Assembly (NCBI GenBank): GCA_958423465.1
Contig: CATZRD010000004.1
Span: 1-64,000, forward strand
Length of the DNA: 64,000 nt
Direction of reading: 5' to 3'
Origin: an uncultured Oscillospiraceae bacterium
Lineage (GTDB): Bacteria > Bacillota > Clostridia > Oscillospirales > Oscillospiraceae
This document shows, piece after piece, positions 26,195-33,445 of this stretch. The notes beneath the pieces were generated by a model that was given only the letters and a program-made list of their open reading frames with translations, did no database searches and was not told the origin of the DNA. The translations under genes were made by a program, and so were the position numbers. Position 1 is the stretch's first letter. Each line of letters starts with the position of its first letter.

Positions 26195-27493
26195 ATGAAA
26201 AATCTGAAGAAGGCTCTTGCGATGCTGCTGGCTCTGACCATGGTTTTGGCCCTGGCCGCCTGCGGCAACAACACCGCCGGCGACAACAGCCAGAAGGACC
26301 CCGCCCCCGCCGCCGACGACAAGCAGACCGATCCCGCCCCTGAGGCCCAGGAGAAGGATTACTCCGGCTACACCATCCGGATCTACTCCAACTCCAACTC
26401 CACCGAGCGCACCACCTGGCTCATCAACGAGGCCAAGGACGCCGGCTTCACCATCTCCATCGACGACAACAGCGTCATCTCCGGCGACACCGCCGCCATC
26501 CAGGCCGCCAACGAGAACAAGGACGGCGACCTGATCTTCGGCCTGAACGAGACCCGCTGGAGCCAGCTGGTCAACGGCACCTACGAGAACCTGAAGCTGG
26601 TGGACTGGACCCCCAGCTGGGCCGGCGAGGTGGGCGAGTACGTCTATCCCGGCGCGGCCTACGGCCTGGTCATCCAGAACGTGCTGATGCTCTACCGCAA
26701 CGACGAGCTGGGCACCAACGGCCAGGAGCTGCACTTTGACCACTGGGCCGACCTGGTGGACTGCGGCTACACCTGGTACCGCCAGAACAAGGTGGGCGGC
26801 ACCACCAACGCCAACATCAACTCCGCCATGCTGTACGCCTATGTGGATCCCGCCTCTCCCGCCGGCGGCATCTCCGTGGACGGCTGGAAGATGCTGTGGA
26901 AGTACTGCGAAGAGGGCAAGAGCGGCGGCGATGACTACAAGTACGGCTTCGATCCTCTGAACAAGGGCGACGTTCAGGTCTCCACCTTCTACTCCTCCTC
27001 TCTGTACGGCAAGATCGACGCCGCCGCCGAGAGCTCCGAGAATCCTCTGAAGGGCACCATGCAGCCTGAGAACTGGGCCCTGGTGGACATCGCCGACGGC
27101 ACCTACTACATCGCCGAGTACATCGGCATCCTGGACAAGGCCGGCCGCTCCGAGGAGGAGACCGAGGCCGTCAAGGCCTTCGCCGAGTGGTTCGGCTCCG
27201 CCGACACCCAGGCCGCCTGGGGCGAGGAGTTCGACTCCTATCCCTGCAACCAGTCCGCCGCTGACATCCTCTATCCCGACGGCGTGCCCGAGATCTACAC
27301 CCTGAAGAACTTCGCCCTCAGCAAGGTGGAGGGCGCCGACATGACCTACGCCGAGTATGTGGCCGCCCACTCCGCCGAGTGGACCAACATCATGACCAAC
27401 CTCGGCTTCTACTGGGCCGACGCCAGCAGCGCCGTGGCCGAGCCCGACTGGGACAGCCTGGATTGGGCTACCCTGACCCAGGCCGCCGCGTAA
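26195..27493 (+). CDS. ABC transporter substrate-binding lipoprotein
   Basis: A 432-aa extracellular binding protein with signal peptide and lipobox (MVLALAAC) and an Asp/Pro/Ala-rich linker. The mature part (YTIRIYSNSNSTERTTWLI, LIFGLNETRWSQL) resembles the iron/polyamine/phosphonate class of binding proteins. Codon use is very uniform (GCC, ACC, AAC, GGC almost throughout), which suggests high expression. It is followed by a hairpin and the genes for its ATPase and fused permease. GTGAAAGGAG precedes the ATG. The ligand is unknown. Confidence 0.92.
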   Translation: MKNLKKALAMLLALTMVLALAACGNNTAGDNSQKDPAPAADDKQTDPAPEAQEKDYSGYTIRIYSNSNSTERTTWLINEAKDAGFTISIDDNSVISGDTAAIQAANENKDGDLIFGLNETRWSQLVNGTYENLKLVDWTPSWAGEVGEYVYPGAAYGLVIQNVLMLYRNDELGTNGQELHFDHWADLVDCGYTWYRQNKVGGTTNANINSAMLYAYVDPASPAGGISVDGWKMLWKYCEEGKSGGDDYKYGFDPLNKGDVQVSTFYSSSLYGKIDAAAESSENPLKGTMQPENWALVDIADGTYYIAEYIGILDKAGRSEEETEAVKAFAEWFGSADTQAAWGEEFDSYPCNQSAADILYPDGVPEIYTLKNFALSKVEGADMTYAEYVAAHSAEWTNIMTNLGFYWADASSAVAEPDWDSLDWATLTQAAA

Positions 27494-27528
27494 ATGGCGG
27501 AGCGCGTATCCCTCAGATAGAAATTTGA

Positions 27529-27564
27529 GCGTGTGGCGAACCGGGCAACTGGTTCGCCACACGC
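27529..27564 (+). repeat. Intercistronic hairpin after the binding-protein gene
   Basis: A 14-bp perfect stem (27529-27542 with 27551-27564, 8-base loop) without a T run, lying between the binding-protein stop and the ATPase ribosome binding site. It is probably an mRNA-stabilising or attenuating structure that raises binding protein over transporter. Confidence 0.65.
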
Positions 27565-27584
27565 GTAAACAGGAGGCGTCCCAT

Positions 27585-28607
27585 ATGATCCAGCTCAACG
27601 ACATCGTGGTGAAATTCGGAGATTTCACCGCCCTGCACAACATCAACGTCCATGTGAAGGAAGGGGAGTTCTTCACCTTCCTCGGCCCCTCCGGCTGCGG
27701 CAAAACCACTACCCTGCGGACCATCACCGGCTTCATCGAGCCGGCGGCGGGCACGGTGGTGGCCGCCGGCAGGGACATCACCCGGGTCCCTATCGAGGAC
27801 CGGAACATCGGCATCGTGTTCCAGAGCTACGCGCTGTTCCCCACCATGACCGTGTACGACAACATCGCCTTCGGCCTGAAGGTCAAAAAGCTGAAGAAGC
27901 CGGAGATCGACCGGAAGGTCCGGGAGATCGCCCGGAAGGTGGACCTCAGCGACGAGCAGCTCAAAAAGGCCGTTTCCCAGCTCTCCGGCGGCCAGCAGCA
28001 GCGGGTGGCCATCGCCCGGGCCCTGGTCACCGATCCCGCCATCATCTGCATGGATGAGCCTCTGAGCAACCTGGACGCCAAGCTGCGGGTCCAGCTGCGC
28101 AACGAGCTGAAGAAGATGCAGAAGGATTTCGGCATCACCACCATCTACGTCACCCACGACCAGGAGGAGGCCCTGACTCTGTCCGACCGCATCGCCGTGT
28201 TCAACAAGGGCTATATCGAGCAGATCGGCACCCCCAACGAGATCTACAACCACTCCGCCACGGAGTTCGTGTGCAACTTCATCGGCGACATCAACCGGCT
28301 GGAGCCCGCCGTGGTGGATCAGCTGAACGCCGGCGGCGCCCGGCTGGACCGGAACGCCCACAACTACATCCGGCTGGAGCGCATCCATGTGAACACTGCC
28401 CCCAAGGAGGGGGACGTGGCGCTCCAGGGCCGGGTAGAGGCCATGGAGTACTACGGCCTGTACATCAAGTACTACATCGATCTGGGCAGCCAGACCATCA
28501 AGGTCATCGAGAAGAACGACGGCGTCAACATCTACGAGGCGGGCCAGACGGTCAGCGCGGTGCTGAATCCCAGAGACGTGATGTCCTATCCCGGGGACGG
28601 GCAGTAA
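27585..28607 (+). CDS. ABC transporter ATPase (PotA/FbpC type)
   Basis: A 340-aa nucleotide-binding protein: Walker A GPSGCGKTT, signature LSGGQQQRVAIARA, Walker B IICMDEPLSNLDAKL and VTHDQEEA, followed by a TOBE-like C-terminal domain. The ATG at 27585 has AACAGGAGG upstream; earlier in-frame codons lie inside the intercistronic hairpin. It energises the fused permease encoded 12 bases downstream. Confidence 0.94.
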   Translation: MIQLNDIVVKFGDFTALHNINVHVKEGEFFTFLGPSGCGKTTTLRTITGFIEPAAGTVVAAGRDITRVPIEDRNIGIVFQSYALFPTMTVYDNIAFGLKVKKLKKPEIDRKVREIARKVDLSDEQLKKAVSQLSGGQQQRVAIARALVTDPAIICMDEPLSNLDAKLRVQLRNELKKMQKDFGITTIYVTHDQEEALTLSDRIAVFNKGYIEQIGTPNEIYNHSATEFVCNFIGDINRLEPAVVDQLNAGGARLDRNAHNYIRLERIHVNTAPKEGDVALQGRVEAMEYYGLYIKYYIDLGSQTIKVIEKNDGVNIYEAGQTVSAVLNPRDVMSYPGDGQ

Positions 28608-28619
28608 GGGGGGCGGCGT

Positions 28620-30530
28620 ATGGATCGTATCCGGAGCAAGCGGTTTGACCCCGGCATCATCCTGAAGCTGATCGGCGGGCTGTTTTTCGCCTACCTGTTC
28701 TTCGGCTTCATGCTGCTGCCCTGCCTCAACACCCTCACCAGCATCTTCAACACCAAAAACGCCGCGGGGGAGACGGACCCTCTGGCCGTGATCCGGTTCT
28801 TCTTCGCCGGGAACATGGGCAAATACGTCTGGAACTCCCTGAAGCTGGCGCTGTGCCTGGTCGTCACCGTAAACGTGGTGGGCATCTCCATCGTGCTGCT
28901 GACGGAGTACTTTGACATCAAGGGCGCGCCCATCCTGCGGATGGGCTATATGACCACCCTGATCTACTCCGGCGTGGCCCTGGTCACCGGCTACCTGTTC
29001 CTCTACGACAGCGACGGCATCATCACCTCTCTGCTGGTCAACGCCTTTCCCGGCGTCAACCCGGACTGGTTCTCCGGCTTCAACGCGGTGCTCTTCACCA
29101 TGACCTTCGCCTGCACCAGCAACCACATCCTGTTCCTGCGCAACGCCATCCGGGGCATCGACTACAACACCGTGGAGGCCGCCCGCAACATGGGGGCCAA
29201 GCCCTTCACCGTGCTGATGAAGGTGGTGTTCCCCACCCTGATCCCCACCCTGTTCTCCCTGACGGTCATGACCTTTATCACGGGCCTGTGCGCCATGAGC
29301 GCCCCCACGCTGCTGGGCTACGACTCCATCAACCCGGAGATCGTCCGGCTGGCGGGGTCCTCCACGGCGGACGAGTCCTTCCCCCAGGCCAGAGCCGCTC
29401 TGCTGTCCATCATCCTGGCCATGTTCACCATCATTCTGCTGTCCGTCCTCTCCGCCTACGAGCGGAAGGGCCACTACCTGTCGGTGTCCAAGACCAAGGC
29501 CAAGCTGCAAAAGCAGAAGATCACCAACCCTGTGGTCAACGTCCTGGCCCACATCTACGCCTATATCCTCTTCATCATCTATATGACCCCCGTGGTGATG
29601 ATCGTCATTTTCTCCTTCCAGACCTACGGGGCCATCCGCATGAAGCGGCTGGATCTCAGGAACTGGACGTTCATCAACTTCTTCGGCACCCAGGATTACG
29701 AGTACCTTACCTCCCGGGGCACCTACAAGGTCCGCAAGGGGTCCATCTCCGGCCTCTTCTCCAACGATGCCACCCTGGGCGGCATCAAGACCAGCTTCCT
29801 CATGTCCGCCGTGGCCGCCCTGCTGGCCTGCGTCATCGTGGTGCTGGCCTGCAACTACATCTTCAAGAACCGGAACAAGAAGCGGGGCGTGGTGCTGGAG
29901 TACAGCCTGCTGTTCCCGTGGCTGCTGCCCACCATCCTCATCTGCTATTCCTACCGCACCTTCTTCAACAGCGAGAGCGTATGGTATGTGGGGAACAACA
30001 ACCTCTACTACGCCGACCGGGTGAGGCTGCTCATCATCATCGCCTACACGGTGGTGAAGCTGCCCTTCTCCCTGCGGATGATCAAGGCCGCCTTCTACGC
30101 CATCGACGAGGAGCTGGAGGACGCGGCCCGGAACCTGGGCGCCAGCGGCGTGGTCACCTTCCTGAAGGTGAAGCTGCCCATCATCCTGCCCTCGGTGCTG
30201 GCGGTGTTCGCCCTGAACTTCAACGCCCTGTTCACCGAGTACGATATGTCCGCCACCTTCGCCAGCTCCTACGGCACCACCTACGCCATGGTCATCCAGT
30301 CCATGTGCGAGGAGGAGGGCCTGTACGGCTACAACGTCAACGCCTCCGGCCGGCGGTGCGCCTCCACGGTATTCATCATGCTGGTGTCCGGCGTCATCCT
30401 GTACCTGGTTTACGGCGTCGGCGGCCGGGACCTGGGGGAGCGCCTGGCCCTGAAGGATAAGCGCCGCAAGCGCATGGAAAAGCTCGCCGTCCGCTTCCGC
30501 AGGAAGGAAGCCAAACCGGCAAACACGTAA
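28620..30530 (+). CDS. Fused double-domain ABC permease (FbpB type)
   Basis: A 636-aa membrane protein made of two permease units in one chain. Each has about six membrane segments and its own ATPase-docking EAA loop: EAARNMGAKPFTVLMKVVFP near residue 190 and EDAARNLGASGVVTFLKVKLP near 500. This arrangement is typical of ferric iron, thiamine and some phosphonate importers. The junction near residue 295 is a charged Lys-rich stretch. It starts 12 bases after the ATPase gene. Confidence 0.93.
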   Translation: MDRIRSKRFDPGIILKLIGGLFFAYLFFGFMLLPCLNTLTSIFNTKNAAGETDPLAVIRFFFAGNMGKYVWNSLKLALCLVVTVNVVGISIVLLTEYFDIKGAPILRMGYMTTLIYSGVALVTGYLFLYDSDGIITSLLVNAFPGVNPDWFSGFNAVLFTMTFACTSNHILFLRNAIRGIDYNTVEAARNMGAKPFTVLMKVVFPTLIPTLFSLTVMTFITGLCAMSAPTLLGYDSINPEIVRLAGSSTADESFPQARAALLSIILAMFTIILLSVLSAYERKGHYLSVSKTKAKLQKQKITNPVVNVLAHIYAYILFIIYMTPVVMIVIFSFQTYGAIRMKRLDLRNWTFINFFGTQDYEYLTSRGTYKVRKGSISGLFSNDATLGGIKTSFLMSAVAALLACVIVVLACNYIFKNRNKKRGVVLEYSLLFPWLLPTILICYSYRTFFNSESVWYVGNNNLYYADRVRLLIIIAYTVVKLPFSLRMIKAAFYAIDEELEDAARNLGASGVVTFLKVKLPIILPSVLAVFALNFNALFTEYDMSATFASSYGTTYAMVIQSMCEEEGLYGYNVNASGRRCASTVFIMLVSGVILYLVYGVGGRDLGERLALKDKRRKRMEKLAVRFRRKEAKPANT

Positions 30531-30545
30531 GACGAGGTGATTCCT

Positions 30546-31172
30546 ATGAGCCAAACGATCCGCAACATCGTATTCGACATGGGCCAGGTGCTCATCGACT
30601 TCAACCCCGGGGTCTTTATCGACCGGCTGGACATTGCCGGCGAGGACAAGGACCTGCTGCTCCGGGAGGTGTTCCGCTCCGTGGAGTGGATGTGCCTGGA
30701 CCGGGGCAGCATGGACGAGGAGATGGCCTGGACCGGCATGTGCGCCCGGCTGCCCGCCCGGCTCCACGGCGCCGCCCGCGAGCTGGTCTTTTCCTGGTGG
30801 CAGCGCCCCATCATTCCTATCCCCGGTACCGCGGAGCTGGTGGGGGAGCTGAAGGCCATGGGCTACGGCATCTACCTGCTGTCCAACGCCAGCCGGCAGG
30901 TCCCCCGGTACTTTCCCCGCATTCCCGGGTCGGAGTATTTTGACGGCGAGTTCGTCTCCGCCTTTTACCAGCTGATAAAGCCCCAGCACGCCATCTACCG
31001 GAAGTTCTGCGAGACCTTCGGCCTGGCGGCGGAGAGCTGCTTCTTCGTGGACGATCAGCCCGTCAACATCGAGGCGGCCCTGGGCACGGGGATGCGCGGC
31101 GCGGTGTTCTACGGGGATATCCCCCGCCTGCGCCGGGACCTGAACGCCGCCGGGGTGCCGGTGAAACTGTAA
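30546..31172 (+). CDS. HAD-superfamily (subclass IA) hydrolase
   Basis: A 208-aa HAD phosphatase. Motif I is VFDMGQVLIDF (the second Asp of the usual DxD is replaced by Gly-Gln, as in the epoxide-hydrolase/haloacid-dehalogenase-like branch), motif II YLLSNAS, motif III Lys in QLIKPQHAIY and motif IV FFVDDQPVNIEAA. GAGGTG lies 6 bases before the ATG at 30546. As the last gene of the importer operon it may dephosphorylate the imported compound or a derivative; that is inference. Confidence 0.85.
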   Translation: MSQTIRNIVFDMGQVLIDFNPGVFIDRLDIAGEDKDLLLREVFRSVEWMCLDRGSMDEEMAWTGMCARLPARLHGAARELVFSWWQRPIIPIPGTAELVGELKAMGYGIYLLSNASRQVPRYFPRIPGSEYFDGEFVSAFYQLIKPQHAIYRKFCETFGLAAESCFFVDDQPVNIEAALGTGMRGAVFYGDIPRLRRDLNAAGVPVKL

Positions 31173-31189
31173 CCTCATCCTAAATGAAG

Positions 31190-31221
31190 CGCCGCCGTCC
31201 GGTTTCCGGACGGCGGCGTTT
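31190..31221 (+). terminator. Terminator of the ABC importer operon
   Basis: A 13-bp G+C-rich stem (31190-31202 with 31206-31218, TTT loop) followed by TTTCGT. Confidence 0.7.
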
Positions 31222-31254
31222 CGTATGAGGGCTGATCTCCCGATAAGCTGAAGG

Positions 31255-31725
31255 TCATCGCTGGCATCGGTAAAAGCGGAATCCATTTTCTTCCCTTACA
31301 AATTTGAAGCCGACTTTTTCAAGGACGTGCTGGCTGCGGGTATTCTTGACCACCGTGTCCGCATTCACGGCGGCCATTCCCATCACGGTAAACGCGTACT
31401 CCAACGCAAGCCGCTCTGCCGCCGCGCCATACCCTCTGCCTTTTACTTCGTCGTTTTGCAGATGGATGCTCAGCGTACATTCCTTATTTTGCCGATCGAT
31501 CCGCTTCAGCTGCAGCTCGCCGATGGGTTTTCCCGCTCTCATGATCGCGAAGAGAACGCGTGATGGGACCTGTTTTGAATCATAATACCGGTCTACCGCC
31601 GCGGCGTCATATCGATACCTGTGAAACCGCGACATATCCAGATACATGGCGGGATCATTCTCCCAGCCTTGATACAGCTCATGGCATTGCTCCCTCGACA
31701 TGATCTGCAATGAAATTTCGTCCAC
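31255..31725 (-). CDS. GNAT-family N-acetyltransferase
   Basis: A 156-aa acetyltransferase of the RimJ/L-like type. The acetyl-CoA loop is VKGRGYGAAAERLALEYAF, and NTRSQHVLEKVGFKFV is the usual C-terminal motif. I chose the GTG at 31725 (V-DEISLQIM) because GGGGAGGA lies 8 bases upstream; the ATG at 31773 has no such site. It is monocistronic and its substrate is unknown. G+C is lower than its neighbours. Confidence 0.85.
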   Translation of the reverse strand: MDEISLQIMSREQCHELYQGWENDPAMYLDMSRFHRYRYDAAAVDRYYDSKQVPSRVLFAIMRAGKPIGELQLKRIDRQNKECTLSIHLQNDEVKGRGYGAAAERLALEYAFTVMGMAAVNADTVVKNTRSQHVLEKVGFKFVREENGFRFYRCQR

Positions 31726-31792
31726 CGGATGATTCCTCCCCTGACTTGCCGCTTCCTGATACAAGCATAGCACGCCGACGGAGAAAGAGCAA

Positions 31793-31831
31793 GGGAAAAG
31801 AAACTCCCGTAACCTTTGCGGTTACGGGAGT
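31793..31831 (-). terminator. Terminator of tRNA-Ser
   Basis: A 12-bp perfect stem (31803-31814 with 31820-31831) immediately downstream of the CCA end, followed on the minus strand by TTCTTTTCC. Confidence 0.85.
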
Positions 31832-31832
31832 G

Positions 31833-31924
31833 TGGCGCAGCAGGAGGGATTCGAACCCTCGAACGGCTTTTGACCGTTACACGATTTCCAGTCGTGCTCG
31901 TTATGACCACTTCGATACTGCTGC
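31833..31924 (-). tRNA. tRNA-Ser (anticodon GGA)
   Basis: A complete class II tRNA. On the minus strand the acceptor is GCAGCAG paired with CTGCTGC, discriminator G and an encoded CCA. The anticodon stem-loop CACGA-CTGGAAA-TCGTG gives anticodon GGA, reading UCC/UCU serine codons. The long variable arm and the T loop TTCGAAT are as expected for tRNA-Ser. Confidence 0.95.
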
Positions 31925-31954
31925 ATGGAAGGGCCGCTTTTCACAGCGAAGGTC

Positions 31955-31983
31955 ATTATAGCCGGTTTCACCCTTAAAGTCAA
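31955..31983 (-). promoter_or_regulatory. Promoter of tRNA-Ser
   Basis: On the minus strand TTGACT (31983-31978) and a consensus TATAAT (31960-31955) are 17 bases apart, about 30 bases before the tRNA 5' end. Confidence 0.75.
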
Positions 31984-32088
31984 GAGAATTTTCCAGATTT
32001 CCCAGGAAATTTAGAAAACTTTCCCCGCCCGGCCCGGAACGCGGAAAGGGCCCGGCGGGAGACGCGCCCCGCCGGACCCCCCGGAGCG

Positions 32089-32259
32089 TCAGCGCTCCAG
32101 CGTGTGCTTGACGGAGGCGGCGGCCTGATCCACCGCGTCCGTCACCGTCTGCATGGCCTTGCCCGCCTTGGTGCGCTTGCCCTGAGCGGTGTGCAGGACC
32201 ATCTCGGCGGCGGCTCCCGCCATGGCCCCCAGGGCCATTCCCTTGACAAATTCCTTCAT
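32089..32259 (-). CDS. Small 56-aa protein of unknown function
   Basis: A 56-aa reading frame with a strong GGGAGGAGG site before the ATG at 32259; an upstream ATG at 32316 has none. The N-terminal half (FVKGMALGAMAGAAAEMVL) is a glycine/alanine-rich hydrophobic segment that could sit in the membrane, and the C-terminal half is an amphipathic Lys/Ala-rich helix. The layout recalls YtxH-type small stress proteins, but I cannot assign a family. It is a single gene, divergent from the phosphatase-GNAT gene. Confidence 0.65.
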   Translation of the reverse strand: MKEFVKGMALGAMAGAAAEMVLHTAQGKRTKAGKAMQTVTDAVDQAAASVKHTLER

Positions 32260-32316
32260 ATCTGTTTCCTCCTCCCGTCGTCCGAGGGTAGTATGACCGA
32301 AAAAAACGAATTTCAT

Positions 32317-32345
32317 TTGCTAAATGCTGTCATATCCGGTATAAT
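32317..32345 (+). promoter_or_regulatory. Promoter of the phosphatase-GNAT gene
   Basis: TTGCTA (32317-32322) and a consensus TATAAT (32340-32345) are 17 bases apart, 35 bases before the ATG. Confidence 0.7.
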
Positions 32346-32379
32346 GGTGGGAAAGACATCAGAGAAAAGAGGTTCCGTT

Positions 32380-33390
32380 ATGACCAGAATTTACCTGATC
32401 CGCCACGCCGAGGCGGAGGGCAACCTGTTCCGGGTGGCCCACGGCCAATATAACAGCACCATCACGCCCCAGGGCTACCGGCAGCTGGCCGCCCTGCGCC
32501 GCCGGTTCGACGGCGTGACCCTGGACGCGGTGTACGGCAGCGACCTGCTGCGGGCCCATACCACCGCCGCCGCCCTGTACGTCCCCCGGGGGCTGCCCTT
32601 CCGGCCCATGCCCGCTCTGCGGGAAATTCGGATCGGCGGCTGGGAGCAGCAGACCTGGGGCGCTTTGCAGCGGCTGGATATGGAGAATTATGTAAACTTC
32701 AACAAGCATCCCCAGCTCTGGCACGCCCAGGGGGCGGAGACCTTCGCCCAGGTCCGGGACCGGATGCTGGCCGCCGTCCGGCAGATCGCCGCGGAGCACC
32801 CCGGCGGGACCGTGGCCGCCGCCAGCCACGGCTCTGCCCTGCGGACCCTGCTGGGGACCCTACAGGGCATGAGTCTGGAGGAGATCGGCGCCACCGGCCA
32901 CGGGGACAACACCGCCGTCAGCCTGCTGGAGGCGGAGGGGGACCAGATCCGCGTGATCTACCGGGACGACAACAGCCATGTGCCGCCGGAGCTGTCTACC
33001 TTCCGCCGCCAGGCCTGGCACAGGGACGACGCCGCCACGGAGCCGGGCCTCTGGTTCCGCGGGGTCCGGGAGGACCCGGCGGGCAGAGCGCTGGAGGCCA
33101 TGCTGGACGAGACGCCCGTGGGGCGCGTGGCGTTTCATCAGGAGGGGGAGACCCTGCGCGTCACGGACTACGAGATCGTCCCCGCCTTCCGGGGCCAGCG
33201 CTTCGGGGTCCAGCTCCTGGGCCAGGCGGTGCAGTTCGCCAGGACTCTGGGGCTGGAGACGCTGGCCGTGGACTGCGGGGCTGACCTGGCGGACTACTTC
33301 CTGAAGTACGGCTTTGGCCGGGCGGTCCCCCGGGGGGATGCCCTCCGGGTGGAGCTGGATTTCCGCCGGGTGATCCGGGAGATCCCGTAA
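32380..33390 (+). CDS. Histidine phosphatase fused to GNAT acetyltransferase
   Basis: A 336-aa two-domain protein. Residues 1 to about 195 are a phosphoglycerate-mutase-like histidine phosphatase: IRHAEAEGN holds the catalytic RHxE, and a second His lies in AASHGSALRTL. Residues from about 215 to the end are a GNAT domain (VTDYEIVPAFRGQRFGVQLL as acetyl-CoA loop, DYFLKYGFG near the end). The fused substrate pair is unknown. The ATG at 32380 has AGAGG upstream and a promoter 35 bases away. A YgiQ gene follows. Confidence 0.85.
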   Translation: MTRIYLIRHAEAEGNLFRVAHGQYNSTITPQGYRQLAALRRRFDGVTLDAVYGSDLLRAHTTAAALYVPRGLPFRPMPALREIRIGGWEQQTWGALQRLDMENYVNFNKHPQLWHAQGAETFAQVRDRMLAAVRQIAAEHPGGTVAAASHGSALRTLLGTLQGMSLEEIGATGHGDNTAVSLLEAEGDQIRVIYRDDNSHVPPELSTFRRQAWHRDDAATEPGLWFRGVREDPAGRALEAMLDETPVGRVAFHQEGETLRVTDYEIVPAFRGQRFGVQLLGQAVQFARTLGLETLAVDCGADLADYFLKYGFGRAVPRGDALRVELDFRRVIREIP

Positions 33391-33445
33391 CAGCAGGCGC
33401 GCCGCCCAAAAGCGGAGGCGCCTCCAGGCGAAAAGGAGACGACTT

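Noticed and set aside
27513..31286. A 1257-codon open frame on the minus strand
   Set aside because: It lies opposite the binding protein, ATPase, permease and HAD genes, all with clear motifs and ribosome sites. The product is His/Gly/Val/Gln repeat-like, as expected for an antisense shadow of biased G+C-rich codons.
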